This document shows, one piece after another, positions 7,727 to 14,425 of a DNA stretch of 14,425 bases. Position 1 is the stretch's first letter; the number at the start of each line of letters is the position of its first letter. Under the pieces are notes generated by a model. The model did not search any database and had not been told where the DNA came from. It worked only from the letters and a program-made list of their open reading frames with translations. Made by a program: the position numbers and the translations under genes. The DNA comes from an uncultured Ruminococcus sp. (GTDB taxonomy: Bacteria > Bacillota > Clostridia > Oscillospirales > Ruminococcaceae): positions 1 to 14,425 of the forward strand of contig CAADWP010000154.1 in NCBI GenBank assembly GCA_900752785.1. The letters are read 5' to 3'.

Positions 7727-8974
7727 ATGAGCTATACCGAAGAACTTGGAAAAAAGGCAAAGGCTGCCGAAACCGGGATATCAGCTGCTTCAACGTCTCT
7801 GAAAAACAGCGCACTTGCGGCAATTTCAAAGGCTTTGCTTGAAAACGCTGACGAGATCATTGCCGAAAATATGAAGGATCTTCAGGCTGCAAATGAAAAC
7901 GGTATGTCCGAGGCGATGAAGGACAGACTGAAGCTTGATAAAAATCGCATTTCCGCAATGGCGAAGGGCATTGAAAAGCTTATTGCTCTTAACGATCCTA
8001 TCGGAGGAATAATCGAAGGCTTTACGCGCCCGAACGGTCTCCGTATCTTAAAAACTCGAGTGCCTTTGGGAGTTATTGGAATCATATATGAATCCCGTCC
8101 TAATGTTACGGTCGACGCGGCTGTTCTCTGCCTTAAAGCCGGAAACGCCGTTATACTCAAGGGCGGAAAGGAAGCTGTAAATTCAAATATCTGCCTTGGC
8201 GCTATAATGCGAAGGGCTGTCGAAAGCGTCGGACTTCCTGTTGACATAATCCAAGTTGTGGAAAATACTTCTCGTGAAACCACAAATGAACTTATGCGGC
8301 TTAATAAATATCTTGACGTTCTTATCCCGAGAGGAAGCGACCGGCTTATTCAGGCTGTCGTAAATACGGCGACTGTTCCTGTTATAGAAACAGGAACAGG
8401 AAACTGCCATGTGTATGTTGACGCGTCGGCAGATCTTGATATGGCGGTAAATATTACCGATAACGGAAAAACTCAGCGGCCTTCGGTCTGCAACGCTATT
8501 GAAAGTCTTTTGGTCCATAAAGACTGTGCGGCTCAATTCCTGCCTATGATCGCGGAACGTTTTAAGTCTCATAACGTGAAGATCTACGGCTGCGACAGAA
8601 CCATAGAGATACTCGGAAGTACTGTTGAAAAGGCAACGGAAAAGGAGTATGCTTCGGAATTTCTTGACTATGTGATTGCTGTCAAGGTCGTTGACAGTAT
8701 TGATGAGGCAATTTCGCATATCAGACGTTTCGGTACCAAGCATTCCGAATGCATTGTTACAAAATCCCTTGAAAACGCTGAAAAATTTCAGCTTAATGTG
8801 GACGCAGCCGCTGTTTATGTCAATGCCTCCACACGTTTTACCGACGGCGAAGAATTTGGATTCGGCGCTGAGATCGGTATATCCACACAGAAGCTGCATG
8901 CAAGAGGTCCAATGGGACTTAATGAGCTTACTACCGTAAAATATCTTATCAACGGCAACGGTCAGATAAGATGA
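7727..8974 (+). CDS. proA: Gamma-glutamyl phosphate reductase
   Basis: Reduces gamma-glutamyl phosphate with NADPH to glutamate-5-semialdehyde, the second step of proline synthesis and partner of the upstream kinase. At 415 aa it has the standard ProA length. The catalytic cysteine is C227 in GTGNCHVYVD. Other family landmarks are PLGVIGIIYESRPNVT, LKAGNAVILKGGKEA, LIPRGSD and the C-terminal FGFGAEIGISTQKLHARGPMGL. The ATG at 7727 has AGGGGGAG (7713-7720) upstream. The 138 bases between proB and proA contain no convincing promoter, terminator or gene, so the pair is probably co-transcribed. No proC is in the window, nor is there a clear terminator after proA. Confidence 0.97.
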   Translation: MSYTEELGKKAKAAETGISAASTSLKNSALAAISKALLENADEIIAENMKDLQAANENGMSEAMKDRLKLDKNRISAMAKGIEKLIALNDPIGGIIEGFTRPNGLRILKTRVPLGVIGIIYESRPNVTVDAAVLCLKAGNAVILKGGKEAVNSNICLGAIMRRAVESVGLPVDIIQVVENTSRETTNELMRLNKYLDVLIPRGSDRLIQAVVNTATVPVIETGTGNCHVYVDASADLDMAVNITDNGKTQRPSVCNAIESLLVHKDCAAQFLPMIAERFKSHNVKIYGCDRTIEILGSTVEKATEKEYASEFLDYVIAVKVVDSIDEAISHIRRFGTKHSECIVTKSLENAEKFQLNVDAAAVYVNASTRFTDGEEFGFGAEIGISTQKLHARGPMGLNELTTVKYLINGNGQIR

Positions 8975-9089
8975 TCGGCTCTGTTCCGGAATCGCGTAAA
9001 TATATAGGCGCTTTACGAGTTTTCGGCTACAAAAATTTACAACAGATCTGATAAAATTTTCCTATTCTGATTTTATTTTGGAGGTCGAA

Positions 9090-11120
9090 ATGGCTATTAG
9101 AAAAGATCTTGATGATATGCTTAACAGTTTGAAGACAGGCGCTCCCAAAGCTGCTGAAACTAAGCCTGCGCAGACAGTTACGCATAGAAAAAGCGTTTAC
9201 GACGAAATGTCCGTGGACGATTTGCTAAGCGCGCTTACAGACGAGAAAAAAAGCGCTGAAAATGTGAAAAATGTTTACGTAAAGCGATCGGAAAAATTAC
9301 CTGACGAGACGAAAAAAGACAGCTTGGCTGACAGTCGGTCTGCTGTTGAAGCTCTTATGGAAAAAAAGTTTTCCAATGCTCCTGAATTTTCCGCCAAGTC
9401 TGATAGTTCTGAGATAAAGGCAGCGGAAATATTCAATGAAAAGCCGAAGTCTGCGGTATCCGCTTCCAAAGCGGAAGAAAAGCTTCAGAAATTCGAGCGA
9501 TCCGAAACAAAGAACGTTAAGGACGAAGCACCTAAGGAACGAAAAAAAAGGATCGTAATCACAGGCGAGCTGCCCGATTATGAGGCGATCAGACGCGAGG
9601 AACTTGAAAAGAATCGTATTGAAAGTGAAAAGGCTGAGGCTGCGGCAAAGTCCGTTGTCCAAAAAACAAACGAGTTGACGCCGGTTGAAGCTATTACAGC
9701 GGAAGCTATTGGATCTCCCAAAATTACTCAGTCCGAGGAAATCCCCGAAACAGATGCCGAGATCTCTGCTGCTCTGTCTGAAATACGTCAGACAGACGGC
9801 GTTCCCGAAGAAATTGTGCCGGAAACTGCTGAAGAAAAGCGAAAAGGAGGCTTTCTTTCAAAACGTAAAAATAAACGCCGCAAGGATTCCGAGAAAGAGC
9901 AGTCGCTTAATTTTGAAGAAGCTTCAAAGGATGAGGAGACTGTTGTAAATGAAGAAATGTCGGAAGTTCCTTATGAAGTGGAAGAACCGATCTTGAATGA
10001 TTTTTCAGAAAATACTGCTGAGGAAGCTTATGAGATAAAAACCGAGAACAAACCGTCTGCCGAGTCCGATCCTCCCTCTGTTGATGAACTGCTGGATGCT
10101 GCAATCGCTGAGATCAAGAACGCGCAGGCTTCCGAAGCGGCTGAGGAGCTAAGCAGTGGAATCGGGCTTTCTGACGAAACGGAAGCGGCAGAGTCCGATG
10201 CTGTAAACGGTTTGATAGACGATATCCGAGAGGATACGGCGGCAGCAATTGCCGAGCTTGAAAAATCCGCCGAAGAAAAGGCAGAGGAGACTGAACAAGA
10301 TTCTTATTCAGCTGAAAGCAAGTCTGATAAAAATACTACTTTACAGGATGAAGAAAAGCCAAAGAAAAAGCTTGTTTTGCGCCGAATCCTTGATGAAGAT
10401 CCGAATGATATAATTAACGAACGCAGCGAAAAGACTGAGGCAGATGAGGATATTCCTTCCGAGAAGTATAAGGGAAGATTTAAGAAGCGCTTATATATGG
10501 TACTTGGCGCGGTTTTCTCCGTTTTTGCCGTAATCGGTATTATCACCGTTATAGTTAAAGGTGTTGGTCTGGTTCGCAGCTTTACTTCCGGAGAGGTCAA
10601 AAAGGACGGATTTACCGAGATAATTTATCCGGCGGTAATAATGGATATTGAAGCTTTTGGCGATCCGACAGAGCTTACCTCAAATCAGATGATTACAGCG
10701 GCGATTTGGTCAATTGTAATGTCCGAAGACAGAATTTCAAAATATAATGTAAGCCCGGGTACTGATACGATTTTTATACCGTATATGGACGTTGAAGCAC
10801 GCGCTGTTGAGATGTTTGGCGCTGAGCATCCAGAGTTCAATCATTGTACCGTAGGTCCTATTGAATCCAGGTTTGTCTACTCCGACGGTGCGTATAACGT
10901 AAAAATTGCTCCGATTACTTTTACTTATTCTCCGGAGATCAAATCTATTGTTAAAAGTGGAAATACATATACGCTTACCGTCGATTATATTGACGAGCTG
11001 CCTGCTTGGATGGAAAAAAGCGTCGCAAAATCTGTTGAATTCAAGCTTATTGAAAAGGAAGACGGTTCGTATATAATGGATTCTATGAAGATACTGTATG
11101 TAAAAAGTTCCAATGTCTAA
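9090..11120 (+). CDS. Large acidic single-span membrane protein of unknown function
   Basis: A 676-aa protein I cannot assign. Residues 1-465 are Glu/Lys/Ala/Ser-rich, strongly acidic and low complexity, so probably disordered with some helix. One membrane span follows at about 468-489, preceded by the basic KGRFKKR. The last 185 residues look folded (beta-rich, aromatic, one Cys) and should lie outside the cell, with the acidic part inside. Short motifs recur: DLDDMLNSL (6-14), SVDDLLSAL (41-49) and SVDELLDAA (330-338); also two basic patches, KKRIVITGELPDYEAI and KKKLVLRRILDEDPNDI. The ATG at 9090 is preferred to the TTG at 9078 because GGAGG (9080-9084) lies between them. It ends at a strong terminator. 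An envelope-sensing or scaffold role is only a guess. Confidence 0.8.
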   Translation: MAIRKDLDDMLNSLKTGAPKAAETKPAQTVTHRKSVYDEMSVDDLLSALTDEKKSAENVKNVYVKRSEKLPDETKKDSLADSRSAVEALMEKKFSNAPEFSAKSDSSEIKAAEIFNEKPKSAVSASKAEEKLQKFERSETKNVKDEAPKERKKRIVITGELPDYEAIRREELEKNRIESEKAEAAAKSVVQKTNELTPVEAITAEAIGSPKITQSEEIPETDAEISAALSEIRQTDGVPEEIVPETAEEKRKGGFLSKRKNKRRKDSEKEQSLNFEEASKDEETVVNEEMSEVPYEVEEPILNDFSENTAEEAYEIKTENKPSAESDPPSVDELLDAAIAEIKNAQASEAAEELSSGIGLSDETEAAESDAVNGLIDDIREDTAAAIAELEKSAEEKAEETEQDSYSAESKSDKNTTLQDEEKPKKKLVLRRILDEDPNDIINERSEKTEADEDIPSEKYKGRFKKRLYMVLGAVFSVFAVIGIITVIVKGVGLVRSFTSGEVKKDGFTEIIYPAVIMDIEAFGDPTELTSNQMITAAIWSIVMSEDRISKYNVSPGTDTIFIPYMDVEARAVEMFGAEHPEFNHCTVGPIESRFVYSDGAYNVKIAPITFTYSPEIKSIVKSGNTYTLTVDYIDELPAWMEKSVAKSVEFKLIEKEDGSYIMDSMKILYVKSSNV

Positions 11121-11122
11121 TA

Positions 11123-11152
11123 AAAGCTCCGCGGAATAATACGCGGAGCTTT
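11123..11152 (+). terminator. Terminator after the acidic membrane protein gene
   Basis: AAAGCTCCGCG (11123-11133) pairs perfectly with CGCGGAGCTTT (11142-11152), loop 8 bases, 2 bases after the stop codon. The U-tract is modest on + (TTTATTTG) and on - (TTTTATTA), so it could also stop a leftward transcript coming from the intergenic region to the right. Confidence 0.85.
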
Positions 11153-11155
11153 ATT

Positions 11156-11410
11156 TGTTCAGGGATCCGGTTTTAGCCGGATGCACTGAACGCTGAATCT
11201 ATCTGAAAACGGCTGTCCCGATGTGGCTTTTGTTCCGAGGCTATTCAAGGGCATTTATTAAACGCCACATCGGAACAGCACATATCATTTTGCCGTTACT
11301 TTATTTTATGCTGAAATCGGCGAAAGGTAACAAAGAAAATATTTGAAAAAAATAAAATGATATATAGGACATATAAGAAGCCCGGTAAGCTTTAAAAATA
11401 CAGGTAAAAA
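11156..11410. other. Hairpin-rich convergent intergenic region, possible RNA gene
   Basis: No open reading frame is supported between the genes ending at 11120 (+) and 11488 (-). Three inverted repeats fill the left half. GTTCAG (11157-11162) pairs with CTGAAC (11186-11191) and encloses ATCCGG (11165-11170) with CCGGAT (11177-11182). A 16-bp stem joins 11212-11227 to 11264-11279 with one C/A mismatch, which becomes a G-U pair if the - strand is transcribed. TTTGCCG (11289-11295) roughly matches CGGCGAAA (11318-11325). The right part (11341-11410) is AT-rich without clear structure. Whether it is transcribed cannot be told from sequence. Confidence 0.35.
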
Positions 11411-11413
11411 ACA

Positions 11414-11451
11414 GCGCTGCACAAGTTTCATTTTAAGACCTTGTGCAGCGC
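11414..11451 (-). terminator. Terminator of the peptide-binding lipoprotein gene
   Basis: GCGCTGCACAAG (11414-11425) pairs perfectly over 12 bp with CTTGTGCAGCGC (11440-11451), loop 14 bases. On the - strand the stem is followed by TGTTTTTTAC, a good U-tract, 37 bases beyond the stop of the leftward gene. On + it is followed by GTTTTTATC, so it may act in both directions. Confidence 0.85.
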
Positions 11452-11487
11452 GTTTTTATCAGTCAAAGTTGATTGGGAGAGTGATAG

Positions 11488-13125
11488 TTAACCATAATTT
11501 TTGGCAAGCCTGAAATCTGCGGCTTCGGTAAATGGATCAAATAATATATCCTCGTTGTCTATATCTGTAACAAAATATGTTGATTTGTAAAACAGCGGGA
11601 TAAAACCGAACGCAGAAAGAATATCGCGTTCTGCAGCGGTACAGTTTTCCACAAGCTTTGGAACGGTATCGGATTTTCTTACATTTTCGGAATGCGCGAC
11701 ACCGTCTGAAGCATGTTTAAGACATTCTGTTGTTTCAAACTGTTCCAAAACCGAAGAAACAATACCTATACGTCCTTTTAACGGATAGAGGGCGATAGTG
11801 TAATCGCCTTCGCTTACGCGACGCAGGAAATCCTTGTGTGAAACATCCTCTATTCCGATATAGATTCCGAGTGTATTTTGCCATTGCTGAGAAAGTTCAA
11901 TAAGGTTGGCTGAATTTATTATTTCTGTGCAGACAAGGATTTTTACGTTTTCAAGAGACCCGATCTTTAGTTCGGATTTTGCTGTTTCCATATATTCTTT
12001 AGCTTTTTCAGAGTCAAAACTATCAAACTGCTTGTCCGAAGAAAGTTCTCGGTAGCTGCGTCCGGCTATCATTACGGATGGAGGTATGATTCCGTCGGCA
12101 ATTTTTACTCCGCTTCCTGCTTTTTTAGCAAGAGCTTCTCTATCTATCGTCATGGCTAATGCTTTGCGCAGATTTTTATTGGAAAAATAATTGTCTTTCG
12201 GATTAAAAACAAGTCCGAGAGTATACGCAGAGCCTTCTGTTACGGAATATTTTTTACCGCTGTAGGAATTATTGAATGTGGAAAGGCATTCGATTGAATC
12301 GTCTTTTAGACAGTCTCGTATATCGCTTTCATTTTTTTCAATCGTAAAGCTTAGGTATGAGGGACAGATCTCGTATGCTTCGCCTGCATTTTTTTCGTTG
12401 CGTTTCATATAGAGGATATTATGATTTCCGTATGGATCGTAAAACCATTGACGGACATAGAATGCTCCGTTTGACATTATCGACCTGTCGTCCAGTCCAT
12501 ATCGTCCTTTAGTTGAGTTAAAGAACTCCTCATTACAGGGAAAAGCCGCGGAGGAAGCCAATACAGGAAGAAATTCGGCTGTAGGATAATCGAGGGTTAT
12601 TTCAAGGGTAAATTCATTAAGTGCGGAAACTCCCAGGGAATCGGGAGAGGCTGAGCCGTCTGCAATAGATCTGCCGTTTTTTATACAGGAGAAACTGTTT
12701 GCATAAGGTGACTGCATTTTGGGGTCGAGAATTCTTTTCAGTGCAAAAACGTAGTCGCGGGCTGTTACAGGAAAACATTCACCGTCCTCGATGATATCAT
12801 TTTTGTTGAGATCAAAAAACCAGCAGTTATCTTTTCTGAGTTTGAATGTATAAACTTTTCTGTCGTCTGAAACGGAATAGCTTTCAGCATTGCAGCAGGA
12901 AATATTTCCTTTGGAGTCAAGCTTGAGCAGACCGCTGTAAAGGTTTTTTATGACGGTATTTGACGACGGATCGTCGGCAAACTGAGGATCGAGGCTCTGT
13001 GGATTGCCAAGAAGCGGCGCGTTGTACATATGGTTCAGACCGCTGCCTCTGTCATTTTTGTCGCAGGAAGTAAATCCCGGAATACAGAGCGCCGCGCATA
13101 TTAATATAATAGTAAGCTTTTTCAA
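11488..13125 (-). CDS. Oligopeptide-binding lipoprotein (SBP family 5, OppA-like)
   Basis: A 545-aa extracellular solute-binding protein. The N-terminus is a lipoprotein signal peptide (MKKLTIILICAALCIPGFTSC), with C21 as the likely lipidated cysteine. The mature part has the family 5 layout: SLDPQFADDPSSNTVIKNLYSGLL near the start, TARDYVFALKRILDP, and LRKALAMTIDREALAKKAG in the second half. It should capture peptides for an Opp/Dpp-type ABC importer, but no permease or ATPase gene is in the window, so it is an orphan here. The start is TTG at 13125, supported by AAAGGAG 6-7 bases upstream; no ATG is suitably placed. Upstream, the hairpin at 13153-13173 separates it from the M15B gene; I cannot point to a clear promoter. 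Confidence 0.93.
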   Translation of the reverse strand: MKKLTIILICAALCIPGFTSCDKNDRGSGLNHMYNAPLLGNPQSLDPQFADDPSSNTVIKNLYSGLLKLDSKGNISCCNAESYSVSDDRKVYTFKLRKDNCWFFDLNKNDIIEDGECFPVTARDYVFALKRILDPKMQSPYANSFSCIKNGRSIADGSASPDSLGVSALNEFTLEITLDYPTAEFLPVLASSAAFPCNEEFFNSTKGRYGLDDRSIMSNGAFYVRQWFYDPYGNHNILYMKRNEKNAGEAYEICPSYLSFTIEKNESDIRDCLKDDSIECLSTFNNSYSGKKYSVTEGSAYTLGLVFNPKDNYFSNKNLRKALAMTIDREALAKKAGSGVKIADGIIPPSVMIAGRSYRELSSDKQFDSFDSEKAKEYMETAKSELKIGSLENVKILVCTEIINSANLIELSQQWQNTLGIYIGIEDVSHKDFLRRVSEGDYTIALYPLKGRIGIVSSVLEQFETTECLKHASDGVAHSENVRKSDTVPKLVENCTAAERDILSAFGFIPLFYKSTYFVTDIDNEDILFDPFTEAADFRLAKNYG

Positions 13126-13152
13126 GTATATCTCCTTTTAACTGTAAAAATA

Positions 13153-13173
13153 TCAGCGCGGATTCCGCGCTGA
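13153..13173 (-). terminator. Terminator of the M15B gene, close to the next start
   Basis: TCAGCGCGG (13153-13161) pairs perfectly with CCGCGCTGA (13165-13173), 3-base loop. On the - strand it is followed by TATTTTTAC. It lies about 100 bases after the M15B stop and only about 15 bases before the ribosome site of the lipoprotein gene, so it might also act on lipoprotein transcripts that start upstream of it. Confidence 0.75.
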
Positions 13174-13272
13174 CGTTTTATGTTTTTATGAATCTTGCCG
13201 TATTAAAATTACGTGCGGAACTTTGATACGGAAGTATTATTATTCTTCGTTTCAAATACGGCTTTCCTGCAA

Positions 13273-14319
13273 TTATTTCATAGATACAGTGACTATAAAT
13301 CCGTCAACGTTATTACCGGAAACAGTATAGACCTTGTTGGCGGGAACAGGAACCTCGGTGGAAGCATTATTGTTTGCAGGAACATAGTAAACGCGGTAAG
13401 CTTCGGAAGCTGTGGAGATTTCCAGAGGCTTATCCTTATTATGCTCTTTAAGAAGCGCGATATACTCCTCAAGGCAGAGACTGTTTTGAGTTATGTACTG
13501 TGCATGGGGAACGCCTACATATCTGTATGTCTGCGATCTCGCGCGTTCACCTGTCTGAGCGTCCTTGTTTTCGGGATAACGAAGTATAAAACCAAAATCG
13601 GCAGCGTGTTCATTGATCCATGAGTATACGCCCACAGGAGAATAATAACCGGAGCTTGAATTGTCTTTGGGGAAAATGGCCATATCGAACGAGCGTCCCG
13701 TGTGGTAATCGGAAAATCCGCCCTTAAAACCGGAATTGCCGCTGTTGTATTTGTCATTCTGTTCTTCAAGAGTACGGTAGCCGCCTATTATCACGATATC
13801 ATTGTTTGAAGTGGCGTTATAAAAGCCTTCCATGAGGGAATTTAGCTTTTCAAGTACCTTTGAATCGAGTTTAGTAACAAGATCCTTGGCGATATAGTGG
13901 CTTGAGTTGCTGTTACCCGAGATCGCTATAGGATTGATGTCGTCTGCAATAAATTTGTACTCATTGCTTGAGTTTACGAGAACGAGATCACCGCGGAAAA
14001 CACTGTTGTATTCAAGAGATTCGTTATTAAACTGGATATCGGCAGCGCCGTTTCCGCCAGTGGAAGATATTGCAGGGTCGGTGTTTCCGCTTGAACGGAG
14101 GTTGTTCTCAATTGAGGACTGTGCAACGTTTCCTGTTGTTGCTGTTGAATTATCGGAATTTTTTTTCTTGCCTTTTGAACAGCTTTTTGCACATGAAACA
14201 AGAACTACTATCATAACGATAAATACGAGAGCCGCAGCTATAACGCGGTCATATCTTATCCTGTATCTTTTTTGGGATCTATGCCTTTTTCGGCTTCTTC
14301 TATCGTTGCCGTTGCTCAT
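13273..14319 (-). CDS. Membrane-anchored M15B (VanY-like) fold protein, probably catalytically inactive
   Basis: A 348-aa protein. A basic N-terminus (RRSRKRHRSQKRYRIRY) precedes one hydrophobic span at about 26-43 ending in LVSC, then a Ser/Asn/Gly-rich linker to about residue 100, then an extracellular M15B-type domain. Family landmarks are VIIGGYRTLEEQNDKY, SDYHTGRSFDM (203-213), WINEHAADFGFILRYPENK and YRYVGVPHAQYI...LCLEEYI. VanY-type D,D-carboxypeptidases trim peptidoglycan stem peptides using His, Asp and His as zinc ligands and a Glu base. Here the usual SxHxxGxxxD reads SDYHTGRSFD (Y at the first His position) and the usual EPWHYRYVG reads RSQTYRYVG (261-269), so only the Asp remains. 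The ATG at 14319 follows GGAAAGG; the upstream extension to 14361 lies in the repeat and is rejected. Confidence 0.85.
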   Translation of the reverse strand: MSNGNDRRSRKRHRSQKRYRIRYDRVIAAALVFIVMIVVLVSCAKSCSKGKKKNSDNSTATTGNVAQSSIENNLRSSGNTDPAISSTGGNGAADIQFNNESLEYNSVFRGDLVLVNSSNEYKFIADDINPIAISGNSNSSHYIAKDLVTKLDSKVLEKLNSLMEGFYNATSNNDIVIIGGYRTLEEQNDKYNSGNSGFKGGFSDYHTGRSFDMAIFPKDNSSSGYYSPVGVYSWINEHAADFGFILRYPENKDAQTGERARSQTYRYVGVPHAQYITQNSLCLEEYIALLKEHNKDKPLEISTASEAYRVYYVPANNNASTEVPVPANKVYTVSGNNVDGFIVTVSMK

Positions 14320-14340
14320 AACATATATATCCTTTCCTTG

Positions 14341-14419
14341 AGGCAACACCGCACAAAGCACGCCTGACGGCTTTGCACGTCATATGCTTGCATATTTTTC
14401 GTCATATCACACAAAAAAT
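14341..14419 (-). repeat. Right copy of the leader repeat, upstream of the M15B gene
   Basis: AGGCAACACCGCACAAA (14341-14357) is the exact reverse complement of 65-81. The element then holds an inverted pair, CAAAGC (14354-14359) with GCTTTG (14370-14375), and two direct copies of CGTCATAT (14378-14385 and 14400-14407). It ends in an A run (14413-14418) that matches the T run at 15-20 of the left copy. Read on the - strand it ends 21 bases before the start codon, the same position relative to its gene as the left copy. Confidence 0.55.
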
Positions 14420-14425
14420 CCTTGA

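Noticed and set aside
7660..7842. 60-codon frame starting between proB and proA
   Set aside because: It overlaps the proA start in another frame, has no good ribosome site, and its composition (Arg/Lys/Cys) is that of random translation.
8183..8899. 238-codon open frame on the - strand inside proA
   Set aside because: It is antisense to conserved ProA sequence and is a codon-bias shadow.
8975..9089. Terminator or promoter between proA and the acidic protein gene
   Set aside because: Only a 6-bp CGTAAA/TTTACG stem without a U-tract and no -35/-10 pair at usual spacing were found.
11156..11280. 6S RNA, miniature transposon or CRISPR remnant in the convergent gap
   Set aside because: There is no rod-like 6S fold, no target-site duplication around the long inverted repeat, and no repeat-spacer pattern. 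It is kept only as an unnamed structured region.

Overview
The window looks like chromosomal DNA of a low-to-moderate GC Firmicute of the class Clostridia, most likely Ruminococcus or a close relative. The grounds are strong AGGAGG-type ribosome sites, frequent TTG starts, Gram-positive SigA promoters, DUF3810 and DUF5662 genes, an M15B (VanY-like) protein and an OppA-type lipoprotein. The species call is inference from gene content and style. No phage, transposon, CRISPR, tRNA or rRNA is visible.

Left part (1-3502, + strand): a dispersed-repeat-like leader runs into asnA (ammonia-dependent asparagine synthetase), which ends at its own terminator. A consensus SigA promoter then drives a two-repeat DUF1508 (YegP-like) protein. 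Behind it come a DUF3810 membrane protein with a zinc-metallopeptidase signature and a DUF5662 protein, closed by a 16-bp perfect hairpin. The same hairpin is placed to terminate the convergent gene, a 532-aa metallo-beta-lactamase/beta-CASP ribonuclease-like protein (3504-5102, - strand).

Centre (5103-11152): a divergent intergenic region carries two extended -10 promoters, one facing each way. The rightward one drives a small three-helix membrane protein with an acidic tail, then a D-2-hydroxyacid dehydrogenase of the glycerate dehydrogenase type, then proB and proA (glutamate to glutamate-5-semialdehyde, proline synthesis). Next is a 676-aa, very acidic, single-span membrane protein that I cannot name, followed by a strong terminator.

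Right part (11153-14425): 367 bases between convergent genes hold several hairpins and are the best candidate for an unannotated RNA. On the - strand follow an orphan oligopeptide-binding lipoprotein (SBP family 5) and, upstream of it, a membrane-anchored M15B-fold protein in which most of the zinc and catalytic residues appear to be replaced. Immediately upstream of that gene lies a second copy of the repeat found at the left edge, in opposite orientation, so the window is flanked by inverted copies of one element.

Most genes are ordinary housekeeping or metabolism. The points worth a second look are the repeat family (two edge copies and a related terminator), the hairpin-rich convergent intergenic region, the apparently inactive M15B protein and the acidic single-span protein with recurring short motifs.
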